From: Coniferiporia sulphurascens
Taxonomy: Eukaryota > Basidiomycota > Agaricomycetes > Hymenochaetales > Hymenochaetaceae
Reading direction: 5' to 3'
Assembly (NCBI GenBank): GCA_002794785.1
Contig: NBBA01000002.1
Span: forward strand, 1,550,001 to 1,614,000
Length of the DNA stretch: 64,000 nt
The position numbers were made by a program, and so were the translations under genes. Of the stretch, positions 1 through 10,805 are shown piece by piece (positions within the stretch are counted from its first letter, which is position 1; the number at the start of each line of letters is the position of its first letter). The notes under the pieces are model-generated. The model was not told where the DNA came from and did not search any database. It saw only the letters and a list, made by a program, of their open reading frames with translations.

Positions 1-1212
1 GGGACTTGGTCTGCAGTGGGGAGGGAGGCGAAGAACTCATGGGACGTTTTTGTCAGGGCCATTGCTGACTTCTGGTTTTCGGCCCATATGCCAACTGTCG
101 GGGTGAGGACCAAGGTTGGGTCCTTGGCGTACATGGTGGGGGGTGGGGGCACCTTCCTCTGGTGCTTCTTCTTCTTCTGCATCAGGTTGATGACCGCTCC
201 GGTGGCCAGGGCTACTGGAGTTGGGTTGGTCACTGTTGGGGGGGCCGCTGCTGCAGCGACTTGTGCGTAGGAGGTGGGGGCTGCCTGGGGGGCTGCCTGG
301 GGGGTGGGCTGCTGTTGTTGTTGTTGTTGTTGTGGTTGTCGGGGGGCGGGCCTAGAGCTGATGGAGGCCATCTGACGTGAAATAGAAGCTATGTCAGTTG
401 TCAGGCGCTTGACTGCATCTGTCAGCGCCCTCATTTCTGGGGTCATGGGGGCGGTGCCAGGGGTCCCGGTGGTGGCCGGGGCGAGCTGGGGCGAAGGGTT
501 CTGGGAGGGCGATTACTGCCCCCTCCCTCGTGAAGTTGTAGGCCATCACTGCGTTGCGGTAGATGATGTTCTGGGGGTATGTCCTGTCTTGCTCTATGTT
601 GGCCAGTGTCTTCTGGACGTTCCAAAGGAGGTCACCCACAAACTGCACTGCCTTCACATCTATTGTCTCGGTGGTGGCATCCCTGGTCTGCTGGTCGAAG
701 TTGTCCAGGACGCAGGTGAGGGAGTACATGAACCCTGCAGTGTGCTGTTCATGTTGTTGGGCTGGGGGTCCTCTCGGTGTGAGAGGTGACATGGCGGCTG
801 AGGAGCATTTCCGCCCAAGGCTTGCACCTCCCGCCTGTTGCGGGGAGGTATGGGGGTCAACTGCCATTGCTGGGGCTGTCTCACCGGTTTCTATGGAGCC
901 ATGTATTGACCCTACCGAGGCGGCTGGGGAGCCGACTCAGGATGTTGCCCTTGATTCTGTGTGCGCTTGAGCGGTGAAGTCATAGGCCGAGATCAGTTGG
1001 GAGTTGCTGATGGCTGGAGAGGGGGCTAGGACGTCTGGCGAGGATGTCAGGTCTTGGGTGAGGTTGGTTGTGGGGGTGGTGGGGGTGGTCGTTCCGTGTC
1101 TAGCGGCCATCCTGGCGACCCAGTCTGGATCAGCGTTGGCCGATGGGGCGGGTGGGGGGTTGGTTCGGTTTGTTTGACGGAGAGTGTTCCTGTAATTGCC
1201 TGGGTTCGACAT
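1..1212 (-). pseudogene. ORF1 (gag-like) N-terminal part, family A, decayed
   Basis: The start codon is at 1212 (MSNPGNYRNTLRQ). ORF1 of these elements is the RNA-binding, gag-like protein that packages LINE RNA. Visible are the SAYDFTAQ motif, the FMYSLTCVLDNFDQQTRD block and the glutamine tract near 310-340. The frame is broken by a stop near 937 at a former CGA and by a 14 nt deletion in the proline-rich hinge near 480, relative to the sister copy at 17040. The zinc-knuckle end lies outside the window. Certainly a LINE ORF1; not functional in this state. Confidence 0.8.
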
Positions 1213-1270
1213 GGGGGAGTTTTAGCTGCCCACACTAGTCGATGGTGGTGGTTACTGGTCAAGAAGGATG
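1..1270 (-). mobile_element. LINE family A, 5' part (inverted segment), runs off left edge
   Basis: Minus-strand 5' end of an A element. Position 1270 is the exact 5' terminus (leader catccttcttgaccag read on the minus strand) shared by all full-length copies here. The segment holds the 57 nt leader and the N-terminal two thirds of ORF1, then leaves the window. It abuts, with no spacer, the plus-strand 3' part of an A element at 1271. I interpret both as one insertion with an inverted 5' portion (see findings); a separate minus-strand insertion is the alternative. Confidence 0.85.
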
Positions 1271-4200
1271 GGTCGCCACCCTTCAGCCGTTCACCCACCT
1301 CTCAAAGCCATCGAAAACAGAAGTCCCATGGTGGTCACCCCACTACAAGACACTACTATCTGCGATTACAATGGCCACCACCCCCCTCCAGTGTACAACA
1401 GCAAGAAGAGCCTTCAAAAGGGGCATATGGATGGCCAAACAGCAGTTCTATGCGGACCAGGCATCAGAAGCAGATGCCTCCAACATCTGGAACTGGGCCA
1501 AGCGCGGCCTCAGTAACTGACCTACCCCCATCCCATTGCTGAAATGGCGAGATGGCACCTTCACTCAAACGGATGATGAGAAAGGTGAGCTTTTCTGCGA
1601 AACCTTCTTTATGCCCCCACCACCCCAGACAGTGGCCAACACCCCGCCACCACCACCCCAACCAGCTGCCCCGCCCATACTCCTTGCGGAGCTAACAGGG
1701 GCACTGGCCGATACATCCAACTTGTCGGCTCCGGGCCTCTTGGGAATAGGTTACTGCCCCCTGAAATGGGTGGTGGATGCCTACCCTGATGAGATACTTA
1801 CTCTTTTCAACAATTGTCTGTGTGCGGGGCACCACCCTGAGTGCTGGCGAGTGGCAAAAGTGGTAATGCTCAGGAAACCAAACAAGAAGGACCCCTTCTT
1901 GCTGTGTTCATACCGACCCATTACCCTCGAGGAGACCCTAGGGAAACTCCTCGAAAAGATAATTGCTAACCGGCTCCAATACCTTGTGAACACAAGGGAT
2001 TGGTTGCCACCTAACCAGTATGGGGGACGTCAAGGACACTCGGTCTACAACGCTGCCCAACACCTACTACAGATTGTGGAACATGCCCACTCAGAAGGCC
2101 AGGTTTGTTCGGTCCTTGCAGTCGACATACAGGGTTTCTTCAACTTGGTACACCCTCAGCTCCTCCACCGACAACTGTTGGACCTCGGTTGCACACCAGA
2201 CATGGCCGACTGGTGTCTGTCCTTCATGACAGATAGGCAGGTAGCCGTTGCTTTTGATGGCACCACCCTCCCCACTGCCCCCAAACCCGATTTCGGCACC
2301 CTGCAGGGATCGCCAGTATCCCCCATCCTGTCAACTATATTCGCAGGGGTGGTCCTCCGGCGCTTTCACCAAGCCGGCACCACTGCTCTGGCATATGTTG
2401 ACGACCATTTACTTATCTGCGTAGGTCCCTCAGTGGCAGCCAACTGCCACGCCTTAGCCTGTGCCTACCAACAACTCGACACCCTCTTCGGCACCATCGG
2501 TCTCAACATCGAAGCTGCCAAGATGGAGTGTCTCCACTTCCACCCTCCTCGGCGACGCACCGGCTATGACGGCTGGGACACGGCCAGGGTACAGGTCGAC
2601 CCCAACACCCTAATCCGCCCCTCAATCCCACTTCGGTGGCTGGGGATATGGTGGGACCCGGGCCTCTCCTTCAAACCCCACATGGAATGTATGAGATCCA
2701 AGGGGCTCTCCACACTCGCCACCCTCTGTATCTTGGGTAACACCCAACGTGGGATCTCGGCCCTCCTCCTCCGCCGCCTTTACACCACCTGTGTCCGCTC
2801 CATCCTCTCATGGGGGGCACCAGTGTGGTACCATGGCCGCCGCCAAAAAACCCTGGTAAACCGCCTACAGGCCATACAAAATACGGCCTGCCGGTGGATC
2901 TTAGGCGTCTTTAAAGGCGCATCCCCCCAGTCCACTAATTTCCTTTGCTCAGTTCCCCCTCTCTCTTTCTATTTTGAATATATAAAGACAATCCATTCCC
3001 TATGCCTCTGGTGCACCCCCATTCTATTGGCCGAAAATTATTTAAAAATGTAGCTAATAGACCTTTCTCCCTTTCTCTGCAGGTCCAAGCCCCCCGGGTT
3101 CAGCAAGTCCCTGCATACATGCATCCCCCATGGATGGATCCTCTGGCCTTTACTCAGGGCAGGGTCTGCTTCTCAACCCCCTCCACCCCAGTTAGCGCCA
3201 ACATGCGAAAATCCTTCATAACGGCAGCACGTCAACTAGGGTCCACCCCCCACATCCAGGTTTTCACAGACGGCTCCCGTATTGACAATAAGTCAGGCTC
3301 AGCCATCTGTGTGATGCTCGGCAACACCCGCCTCCAGTCTTGCTGACTGGAGTCCCCTACCTGTGCCACAGCCACAGACGCCGAGGAATTCTCCCTCACC
3401 ACGGCCCCCAGCTGGGTGGCGTGCCACCTCCCGGCTCAACTGCATGTCGCATCAGACATCTTCTTCCTGTCTGATTTGCTGACTGCACTCCACCTTTTCT
3501 GAACATGGGCAGCCGCTCCCAGCACCCACCTCCTCCACATTTGGAAAGTGGGTGTGGAAACTCTGCTGGACTCATACCCCCAGCTTGCTGTTCACTTCGT
3601 TTGGTGCCCCGGTCACTCGGACATCCCCAGAAATGAATGGGCCGACACGGAAGCAAAATTAGCAACGGAGCTCCCCCCATCCAAACTAAAACCATCCACC
3701 TCCGCACTAAAAGAAACCACCGTCCACACCCTCATGGACAGGTGGATCATCTCATTAGCCCACCCCCTCGCCTCAACCGCTGACAAATATCTAGCAGTAC
3801 ACAGCCTCCCCTCTCACCAACCCAGGAAGCTACTCATGCACTTGGTCGACCACCCATGAAGTGAGCTATTGGCAGTCGCCCAAGTCCTCTGTCGAGCCAG
3901 TCCCTACAGGGGTTACTGGTTGAGCTTTGACTCAGCCTACCGGCATCGACATGGCTTGATCTCACACTGCAGGTGGCACAACCACCCCCCATGGCCTGCG
4001 CAGTCGACCGCCCACATCTTAGGCGGCTGTAGCACCTTCCAACCTTGGATACGACATGTATGGCCACCTCAGGACCCTCTCCCAACCCACCATTCAGAGT
4101 GGGCAGACGAAAACCGCCTCCCGGTTCTGCGCTGCTGGCTAAGGCTAACAGGGCATCTCAACTGCCTCTCCGAATGTGCCGCAGGCGCCATCCGGCTCTC

Positions 4201-4360
4201 TTTCGCTGCGATGGACCTAGACGGACACCCAACCGACGAGGATATGGACTTGGACCTCCTACAGGACTACATGTGTCATATGCTCAGACCCCGAACCCAG
4301 GACTTGGACCCAGCCCTTTTGGAGCTATCAGGTATGCTCCCCCCCTTTCCACTCGAGTAA
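1271..4360 (+). pseudogene. ORF2 (RT-RNase H) 3' part, family A, broken
   Basis: Encodes the end of the endonuclease region, then RT with motif A (VDIQGFFN), motif B (GTLQGSPVSPIL) and an intact catalytic YVDD near 2397, then RNase H (FTDGSRIDN near 3265; GHSDIPRNEWAD near 3612) and the C-terminal HC-H-C finger (near 3965-4030). The longest open run is 1536-3053. Breaks are TGA at 1518, 3344, 3500 and 3857, plus a 1 nt loss near 3015 that shifts frame between RT and RNase H. It ends at a proper TAA at 4358-4360. Confidence 0.85.
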
Positions 4361-4689
4361 AAACACCTGCCTTTCGGATTCCCACATGATACGTCTCAGC
4401 CGGCACTCTCGCCCCCCCTTCTCACTTCTAAGCTTCTTACTTTAACCTGCTGTCACACGTTTGGTTTGTTTGTAGTGATATGTATCCCTCCCTCTTATAT
4501 TCTTTTCCTACCAAATAGGGGCTCTTCACACACCGGCACCCTCAGGGAGCAGAGCCCCCGCCCAGTTTTGTGCGATGTGCAATGACAGGTGCCTCCGTTG
4601 TTATGTAGTTAGGGCCCCCCCCGAAGGGGGGGGGCAGCTTGTAATTATGTAATACTGCAGGAATAATTTAAAAAAAAAAAAAAAAAAAA
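4361..4689 (+). other. Family A 3' UTR with two hairpins and A-rich tail (representative)
   Basis: About 310 nt of 3' UTR followed by the tail. It holds a small stem-loop (around 4570-4586, loop GAT) and a strong G/C hairpin at about 4612-4638 closed by a GAA-type loop, then a conserved TGTAATTATGTAATACTG stretch, then GGAATAAT and the A-run. The same arrangement closes the other A and B 3' ends (near 8880, 15050, 17365, 24980, 30445, 31480, 39955, 40210, 51965, 54165 and 54880). Probably the structure recognised by the reverse transcriptase; this role is inferred. Confidence 0.75.
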
Positions 4690-5611
4690 TGAAGGGTGGC
4701 AACCATAGAGTCGATAACTGCCTTGGCTTTGGTGTCCAGCATATGGGTGTCATGCCCCGGAAGACCGAAGGCTATTTCGAGGAGAGGAAAGGTGATGTCG
4801 GTCCATTCCTCTTTGTTGGCTGGGAGTAGCCTACGTGTCTTTAAGACAGGAGGGGGGGGCCGAAATGGCACTGACCAGCATAGGATAGCATGATCGGACA
4901 GTGGTGAGGGGTCGGATGTGGCTGAATCTAATATAGAGTCAGGGTTGACTGAGGGTGGGGCCCAGATCATGTCAATGGGGCACCAGTGACGATTGCTGCA
5001 GGCCATGAGTCAGAGTCAGGAAGATGGGCAGGCGCTAGGCCATGCCCATGAAAAAAGTTGTCGAGGGGTTGCACCCCCAAGTCATCCCATCGTGGGACAG
5101 TGAAGTCGGACCATGTGTGGTGGCGATGGTTAAAGTCGCCTGCCATGAGTAGCGTACTGGCTAGTGCCGAGGGGAGTGAGCATAAAAAGGACTCACCTGG
5201 GTACTGTGGGAGGGCATTCGCTCGGTCCGGGGGGTGCATACCATAATAGTTGCACACCTGGAGGGTGAGTTGGGATCGTACCTCTACCGTCAGTACATTG
5301 GTGCCATAGGATGCGGCTCCGAGGATTGACCAGGAGGTGGGGGGGAGGTTTCTGGATACATATGTGACTACTCAAGGGTGGGCCTCTGGCAGTAGTACAG
5401 GTATGTAGCCCGGGATTGTGGGTACATTGAAGACTGGGGTGCCGGTCGGGTCAGTGATTGATGGCTGCAGGCCTATTTGATACCAAGGTGGTTCCTGGAT
5501 AAGAATTAGGTGTGGAGGGGAGGGGTCAGTTGTAAGGACAGGGATTAGGGAATGTATCGCTGCTAAAGAGCGGGCGGTGTTCCACTGCATGACAGAGATC
5601 GTCTCTATCAT
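4690..5611 (-). pseudogene. ORF2 N-terminal endonuclease, family A, interrupted
   Basis: Starts at 5611 (MIETISVMQWNTARS), overlapping the ORF1 stop by four bases. APE-type endonuclease landmarks are visible: WN near the start, LILIQEPPW, GDFNHRHHTW and LSDHAILCWS. This domain nicks target DNA for target-primed reverse transcription. It is broken by TGA at 5374-5372 where sister copies have CGA, by a frameshift near 4990, and finally by the insertion at 4690. The downstream RT should lie left of the window. Confidence 0.8.
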
Positions 5612-6744
5612 ATTTCCTCCATCTGGTCATCTGTAGGGTTGGCAGCAAGGGCCTCTTCGATTTGGCGGTATCGCCTCTTCTTGGGGCAAGCCGGCAGGGT
5701 GGCAGGATGGTCGCCTTTGCAGTTGTTGCAGAGGCGGGGGTGGGGGCAAGTGTCGCCTTTGGGCACTGCATCAGTTGCGCAGTGGACACACGATTTGCGA
5801 TGGTTGCAGGTCAGATGGGCACCAGCACAGTCAGCGCAGCAGGGTTGGGCTCGGCAGCCCTTGGTTCCATGGCCGAGGCCCTGGCATTGCTCACATTGGG
5901 TGAGGGTGGGGCGGACAGGTGGGACTGAGAGGCAGAGGGCGGAACCGAACATCCAGACGTGTGGCCTCTTGAGGAGGCGTTTGTGGATGGACCCATCGGT
6001 GTCGACAAAGGAGAAGACCACTGGGCACCTGTCAAGTGTTGGCAGGTGGTCCTCGGTGGCGGTGAAGTGGGGGGTGACTACAAAGTCGAGGTTGCGGAGT
6101 GCTGGGTTGTGCCAGATTTCGGCCATTAGGGCCTTCTCGGTGATGGTGTGTCCATTCTGGCCGAACAGGAAGTCCTTGCAGGGCACCATTGAGATGCAGA
6201 GGGCGGACCAAGGGCGGACTCTGGAGGGGGTCAGGGAGAAGGCAGCCGGAACATTAATTCCTGCCGCAATGCACTCTGTGCACATGTGGGAGGCATAGGC
6301 CGCGGAGTGACGATCAATGATCGTTTCCGTGGTCGGGTTTGCCGAGGATGGGCGTGCTGCAAACATGGTCATGATGCTCCCCTTTACATTGTATGTGGAG
6401 GACAGGACCGGGACTTGGTCTGTGGTGGGAAGGGAGGCGAAGAACTCATGGGATGTTTTTGTCAGGGCCATTGCTGACTTCTGGTTTTCGGCCCATATGC
6501 CGACTGTCGGGGTGAGGACCAAGGTTGGGTCCTTGGCGTACATGGTGGGGGGTGGGGGCACCTTCCTCTGGTGCTTCTTCTTCTTCTGCGTCAGGTTGAT
6601 GACCGCTCCGGTGGCCAGGGCTACTGGAGTTGGGTTGGTCGCTGTTGGGGGGCCGCTGCTGCTGTGACTTGCATGTAGGAGGTGGGGGCGGCCTGGGGGG
6701 CTGGCTGCTGTTGTTGTTGTTGTTGTTGCTGTTGTCAGGGGGCA
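5608..6744 (-). CDS. ORF1 C-terminal part, family A (zinc-knuckle gag)
   Basis: Open from the junction at 6744 to the stop at 5608. The frame stays open into the flanking C element up to 6885, but that stretch is not ORF1. It contains the basic stretch KKKKHQRKV, the conserved block YAKDPTLVLTPTVG, and three Cys/His knuckles: CEQCQGLGHGTKGC (CX2CX4HX4C), a second around CADCAGAHLTC, and CNNCKGDHPATLPAC. It ends ...QMEEI with its TGA overlapping the ORF2 ATG. This is the nucleic-acid-binding end of the protein. Partial, because the N-terminus is at 16888-17307. Confidence 0.8.
   Translation of the reverse strand, partial: CPLTTATTTTTTAASPPGRPHLLHASHSSSGPPTATNPTPVALATGAVINLTQKKKKHQRKVPPPPTMYAKDPTLVLTPTVGIWAENQKSAMALTKTSHEFFASLPTTDQVPVLSSTYNVKGSIMTMFAARPSSANPTTETIIDRHSAAYASHMCTECIAAGINVPAAFSLTPSRVRPWSALCISMVPCKDFLFGQNGHTITEKALMAEIWHNPALRNLDFVVTPHFTATEDHLPTLDRCPVVFSFVDTDGSIHKRLLKRPHVWMFGSALCLSVPPVRPTLTQCEQCQGLGHGTKGCRAQPCCADCAGAHLTCNHRKSCVHCATDAVPKGDTCPHPRLCNNCKGDHPATLPACPKKRRYRQIEEALAANPTDDQMEEI
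6731..6744. repeat. Target-site duplication (pair with 16888-16901)
   Basis: gttgtcagggggca occurs on both sides of the C-family insertion 6745-16887 and is part of the ORF1 of the outer A copy. A 14 bp perfect repeat. Confidence 0.9.
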
Positions 6745-7454
6745 TGGCGGTCTCTTTCGATGGCACAACCCTACTGACCACACCCAAACCCGACCTCGGC
6801 ACCCCACAAGGATTGCCGGTCTCCCCCATCTTATCCACAATTTTTGCGGGCATAGTGATGCAATGCTTTCAACAGCGAGGCTCACAACTGCTAGCCTATG
6901 TGGATGATCACCTCATTGTGTGCATAGGTACCTCGGTAACAGCCAACTGCAGATCCCTAGTGAATGCATACCAACAACTCGACCTCCTCTTTTGCCAAAT
7001 CGGTCTCAACATTGAAACAGCAAAAACGGAGGCCCTCCACTTCCACCCACCCAGAAGACGAACCGGCTACCACCGCTGGGACACTGCTGGGATACAAATC
7101 GACACCGAAACCCTGGTACGCTCCACCAATCCCCTGCGCTGGCTGGGAATCTGGTGGGATGCGGGCCTCACCTTCAAACCTCATGTAGAGCGCATGCACT
7201 CCAAAGGCCTCTCAACACTGGCAGCCCTTCGCATCCTCGGTAACACTGAAAGGGGCCTGTCTGCCATCCACCTCCAGCGACTCTACACCGCATGTGTGTG
7301 CACCGTCCTAGCATGGGGCACACCTGTGTGGTATCATGGACATTGACAAAAAAAACCTGGTCAACTGACTACAGGCAGTCCAGAACACCGCATGCCATTG
7401 GATCCTAGGCATCTATAAGGGCGCATCTCCCCTATCCACAAATTTCTTATGTTC
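6745..7454 (+). mobile_element. LINE family C, 5'-truncated, first segment (RT)
   Basis: A 5'-truncated plus-strand C element starting inside RT. It is interrupted at 7454 by a full-length A element and continues at 15122, with its tail at 16849-16887. Family C differs from A and B in RT (QQRGSQLLAYVDD instead of QAGTTALAYVDD) and in its 3' UTR. Confidence 0.9.
6745..7454 (+). pseudogene. ORF2 RT fragment, family C
   Basis: Encodes RT from just before motif B (GTPQGLPVSPIL) through an intact YVDD (near 6898) to the conserved RT thumb region (WILGIYKGASP). A TGA at 7344-7346 replaces CGA in the sequence GHRQKTL, and an extra A in the following A-run shifts frame. It continues in sense at 15122 after the nested A element. 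Confidence 0.8.
7441..7454. repeat. Target-site duplication (pair with 15122-15135)
   Basis: aatttcttatgttc flanks the nested full-length A element 7455-15121 and lies within ORF2 of the C copy. Confidence 0.9.
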
Positions 7455-7511
7455 ATCCTTCTTGACCAGTAACCACCACCATTGACTAGTGCGGGCAGCT
7501 AAAACTCCCCC

Positions 7512-8829
7512 ATGTCAAACCCAGGCAATTACAGGAATACTCTCCGTCAGACAACCTGAACCAACCCCCCACCCGCCCCACCAGCCAACGCTGACCCTGA
7601 CAGGGTCGCCAGGATGGCCGCTAACTGGGCCTCCGCAGGTGCCGCCGCTGCTGCGAGGCATGGTACCCCCGCCCCCACCACCCCCCAACAGGCACCCCCG
7701 TCCGAATTTCCGCCACCGACATCCTCCCCAGACGTCCTGGCACCCTCCCCAGCCATCGACGACTCACAACTGATCTCGGCCTACGACTTCACCGCCCAAG
7801 CATGCACGGAATCCAGGGCAGCATCCCGAGTCGGCTCCCCAGCCGCCTCGGTAGGGTCGATCCACGGCTCCATTGAAACCGGTGAGACAGCCCCAGCAAT
7901 GGCAGTTGACCCCCATACCTCCCCGCAACAGGTGGGAGGCGCAAGCCTCAGGTGGAAACGCTCCTCGGCTGCCATGTCACCTCTCACCCCAAGAGGACCC
8001 CCTGCCCAACAACATGAACAGCACACTGCAGGGTTCATGTACTCCCTCACCTGCGCCCTGGACAACTTCGACCAGCAAACCAGGGACGCCAACACCGAGA
8101 CGATTGATGTCAAGGCCGTGCAGTTTGTGGGAGACCTCCTATGGAACGTCCAACAAACGCTGGCCAACATAGAGCAAGACAGGACATACCCCCAGAACAT
8201 CATCTACCACAACGCGGTGATGGCCTACAACTTCGCAAGGGAGGGGGCGGTAATCGCCCTCCCAGAACCCTTCGCCCCAGCTTGCCCCCCCCAGCTTGCC
8301 CCCCCCAAAGGGCCCCGGTCACCACTGGGACCCCTAGCACCACCCCCATAACCCCAGAAATGAAGGCGCTGACAGATGCAGTCAAGCGCCTGACAACTGA
8401 CATAGCTTCTATTTCACATCAGATGGCTTCCATCAGCTCTAGGCCTGCCCCCCGTCAACAACAGCAACAACAACAACAACAGCAACCCGCCCCACAGGCC
8501 GCCACCCAGACCGCCCCCACCTCCTATGCGCAAGTAGCCACAGCTGCAGCCCCCCCAACAACCAACAACCCAGCTCCAGTGGCCCCAGCTGCCGGAGCAG
8601 TCATCAACCTGGTGCAGAAGAAGAAGAAGCGCCAGAGGAAGGTGCCCCTGCCACCCACAATGTATGCCAAGGACCCAACCTTGGTCCTCACCCCTACAGT
8701 CGGCATACAGGCCAAAAACCAGAAGTCCGCAATGGCCCTGACCAAAACAGCCTGTGAGTTCTTTGCCTCCCTCCCCACTGCAGACCAAGTCCTGGTCCTT
8801 TCCTCTTCCTACAACGTAAAGGGGAACAT
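7512..8829 (+). pseudogene. ORF1 N-terminal part, family A
   Basis: ATG at 7512 (MSNPGNYRN), stopped at 7557-7559 by TGA where sister copies read CGA. The frame then stays open to 8351 with the usual A/P-rich N-terminus, SAYDFTAQ and the FMYSLT...DFDQQTRD block. A 14 nt duplication in the C-rich proline hinge near 8281 moves the rest to another frame, open to the junction at 8829 and including the Gln tract near 8455 and the KKKKRQRKV block. The C-terminus resumes at 10028. Confidence 0.8.
8818..8829. repeat. Target-site duplication (pair with 10028-10039)
   Basis: aaaggggaacat repeats on both sides of the minus-strand insertion 8830-10027 within ORF1. Confidence 0.9.
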
Positions 8830-10027
8830 CTTTTTTTAATTTAATTTAATTATTATTATTATTCCTGCAGTATTACATAATTACAAGCTGCCCCCCCGAA
8901 GGGGGGCCCTAACTACATAACAATGGAGGTGCCTGTCATTGCACATCACACAAAACTGGGCGGGGGCTCTGCTCCCCGAAGGGTGCCAAAGTGTGGAGAG
9001 CCCCTATTTAGTAAGAAACAACTCGAGAGGGAGGGATACATATCGCTATGAACAAACCACGCAGGTGAGGGCAGGTTAAGGTAAGAAGCTTAGAAGTGGA
9101 AAGGGAGGGCAAGAGTGCCGGCCGAGACGTATCATGTGGAATTCGAAAGGCAGGCGTTGGTCAGATGGAAAAGGGGGGAGCATACCTGATAGCTTCAAGA
9201 GGGCTGGGTCCGAGTCCCGGGTTCAGGGTCCAAGCATATGGCACATGTATTCCCTTAGGAGGTCCAAGTCCATATCCTTGTCAGTGGGGTGGCCGTCAAG
9301 GTCCATCACGGTGAAGGCCAGCTGGATGGCACCAGCAGCGTGGTCAGAAAGGTGGTTAAGATGCCCCGTCAGCTTTAGCCAGCAGCGCAAAACCGGGAGG
9401 CAGTTTTCGTCAGCCCACTCTGAGTGGTGGACTGGGAGAGGGTCTCGAGGTGGCCACATGCGCCGTATCCATGAATGGAAGGTACTGCAGCCGCCAAGGA
9501 TGTGGGTGGTCGACTGCGTGGGCCAGGGGGGGTGGTTGTGCCATCTGCAATGTGAGATCAGGCCATGCCTGCAGCAGTAGGCCGAGTCAAAACTCAGCCA
9601 GTATCCCCCGTAGGGACCAGCATGGCAGAGGACCTGCGCGACTGTGGATAGCTTGTTGTGTGGGTGGTCGACTGAATGCATGAGGAGCTTTCAAGGTCGG
9701 CGTGAGGGTAGGCTGTGGACTGCCAAGAATTTGTCAGTGGTCAAGGTTAGTGGGCAGGCTAGTGAGAGCGTCCATCGTTCCATCAGAGTTCGGACGGCTG
9801 CTTCTTTTAGTGTGGAAGTGGAGGGTTTAAGGTCGGATGGAGAGAGCTCAGTCGCCAGCTTAGCTTCTGTGTCAGCCCATTCATTTCCAGGGATGTCTGA
9901 GTGTCTGGGGCACCATATGAAATGGATGGTGATTTGGGGGTATGAGTCTAGCAGAGTCTCCACACCCACTTTCCAGATGTGAAGGAGGTGGGCACCAGGG
10001 GCGGCGGCCCAGGTGCAGAAAAGGTGG
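8830..10027 (-). mobile_element. LINE family A, 5'-truncated (RNase H to tail)
   Basis: Minus-strand A copy retaining only the last 1.2 kb: RNase H C-terminus, finger region, 3' UTR and tail (T-run at 8831 on the plus strand). It is inserted in ORF1 of the full-length plus A copy with a 12 bp duplication. It is the innermost element of a four-level nest. Confidence 0.9.
9178..10027 (-). pseudogene. ORF2 RNase H/C-terminal fragment, family A
   Basis: Read on the minus strand: the end of RNase H (HFIWCPRHSDIPGNEWAD near 9870), then the conserved C-terminal region with the HC-H-C finger (RWHNHPPWPTQSTTHILGGC near 9500) and the MDLDGHPTDKDMDLD motif. The frame shifts once near 9685. Both 5' truncation and decay make it inactive. 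Confidence 0.75.
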
Positions 10028-10805
10028 AAAGGGGAACATTGTGACCACATTTGCGGCACGCCCATCCTCGGCTAACCCAACCACGGAAATGATCATCAAT
10101 CGTCACTCCGCAGCTTATGCCTCCCATATGCGCACAGAGTGCATCACGGCGGGGATTAACGTCCCAACCGCCTTCTCCCTAACCCCCTCCAGAGTCCGCC
10201 CCCGGTCTGCACTGCGCATCTCCATGGTGCCCTGCAAGGACTTCTTGTTCAGCCAGAACGGACACACCATCACTGAGAAGGCCCTCATGGCTGAAATCCG
10301 GCACAACCCGGCACTCCATAACCTCAACTTTGTAGTCACCCCACACTTCGCCGCCACTGAGGATCACCTGCCGACACTCGATAGATGCCCAGTGGTCTTC
10401 TCCTTTGTTGACCCCGACGGCTCCATCCGCGAACGCCTCCTCAAGAGGCTGCGCGTCTGGATGTTCGGATCCGCCCTCCGACTCTCGGTCCCACCGGTCC
10501 GCCCCACCCTCACCCAATGTGAGCAGTGCCAGGGCCTCGGCCACGGAACCAAGGGCTGCCGAGCCCAACCATGTTGCGCTGACTGTGCAGGCGCCCACCT
10601 GACCTGCAACCACTGCAAGTCGTGCGCCCACTGCGCTACCGACACAGTGCCAGAAGGCGACACATGTCCCCACCCCCGCATATGCAACAACTGCAAGGGC
10701 GACCACCCCGCCACCCTACCGGCCTGCCCCAAGAAGAGGTGATACCGCCAAATCGAAGAGGCCCTCGCTGCCGACCCTATTGACAACCAGATGGAGGAAA
10801 TATGA
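10028..10805 (+). pseudogene. ORF1 C-terminal part, family A
   Basis: Continuation of the ORF1 begun at 7512. It encodes the conserved block from KGNIVTTFAARPSSANP to the three zinc knuckles (CEQCQGLGHGTKGC near 10520; CADCAGAHLTC; CNNCKGDHPATLPAC). A stop at 10740-10742 truncates it 21 codons early; the natural TGA at 10803-10805 overlaps the ORF2 ATG. Confidence 0.8.

Larger units (their letters stand above)
1271..4689 (+). mobile_element. LINE family A, 3' part (endonuclease tail to poly-A)
   Basis: Plus-strand A sequence beginning abruptly inside ORF2 (VATLQPF) and running through RT, RNase H, the 3' UTR and an A-rich tail (4668-4689). It is inserted in an opposite-orientation A copy, whose sequence resumes at 4690. 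The first 15 bases (1271-1285) match, in sense, the complement of the 15 bases flanking the tail on the right (4690-4704), with one difference. The 5' breakpoint of this piece therefore coincides exactly with the insertion point in the target copy. Confidence 0.85.
4690..6744 (-). mobile_element. Outer minus-strand family A copy, segment 1 (ORF1 C-term to endonuclease)
   Basis: Part of the oldest copy in this block. Read on the minus strand it runs from the ORF1 glutamine tract (6744) to the endonuclease C-terminus (4690). It is interrupted at 4690 by the A insertion on its left and at 6744 by the 10 kb C insertion; its upstream sequence resumes at 16888. The 14 bp duplication gttgtcagggggca (6731-6744 and 16888-16901) proves the two segments were contiguous. 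Confidence 0.9.

Noticed and set aside
6630..7346. Single frame spanning two elements in opposite sense
   Set aside because: The frame starts in antisense ORF1 sequence and enters C RT at the insertion junction; a chance fusion, so only the RT part is annotated.
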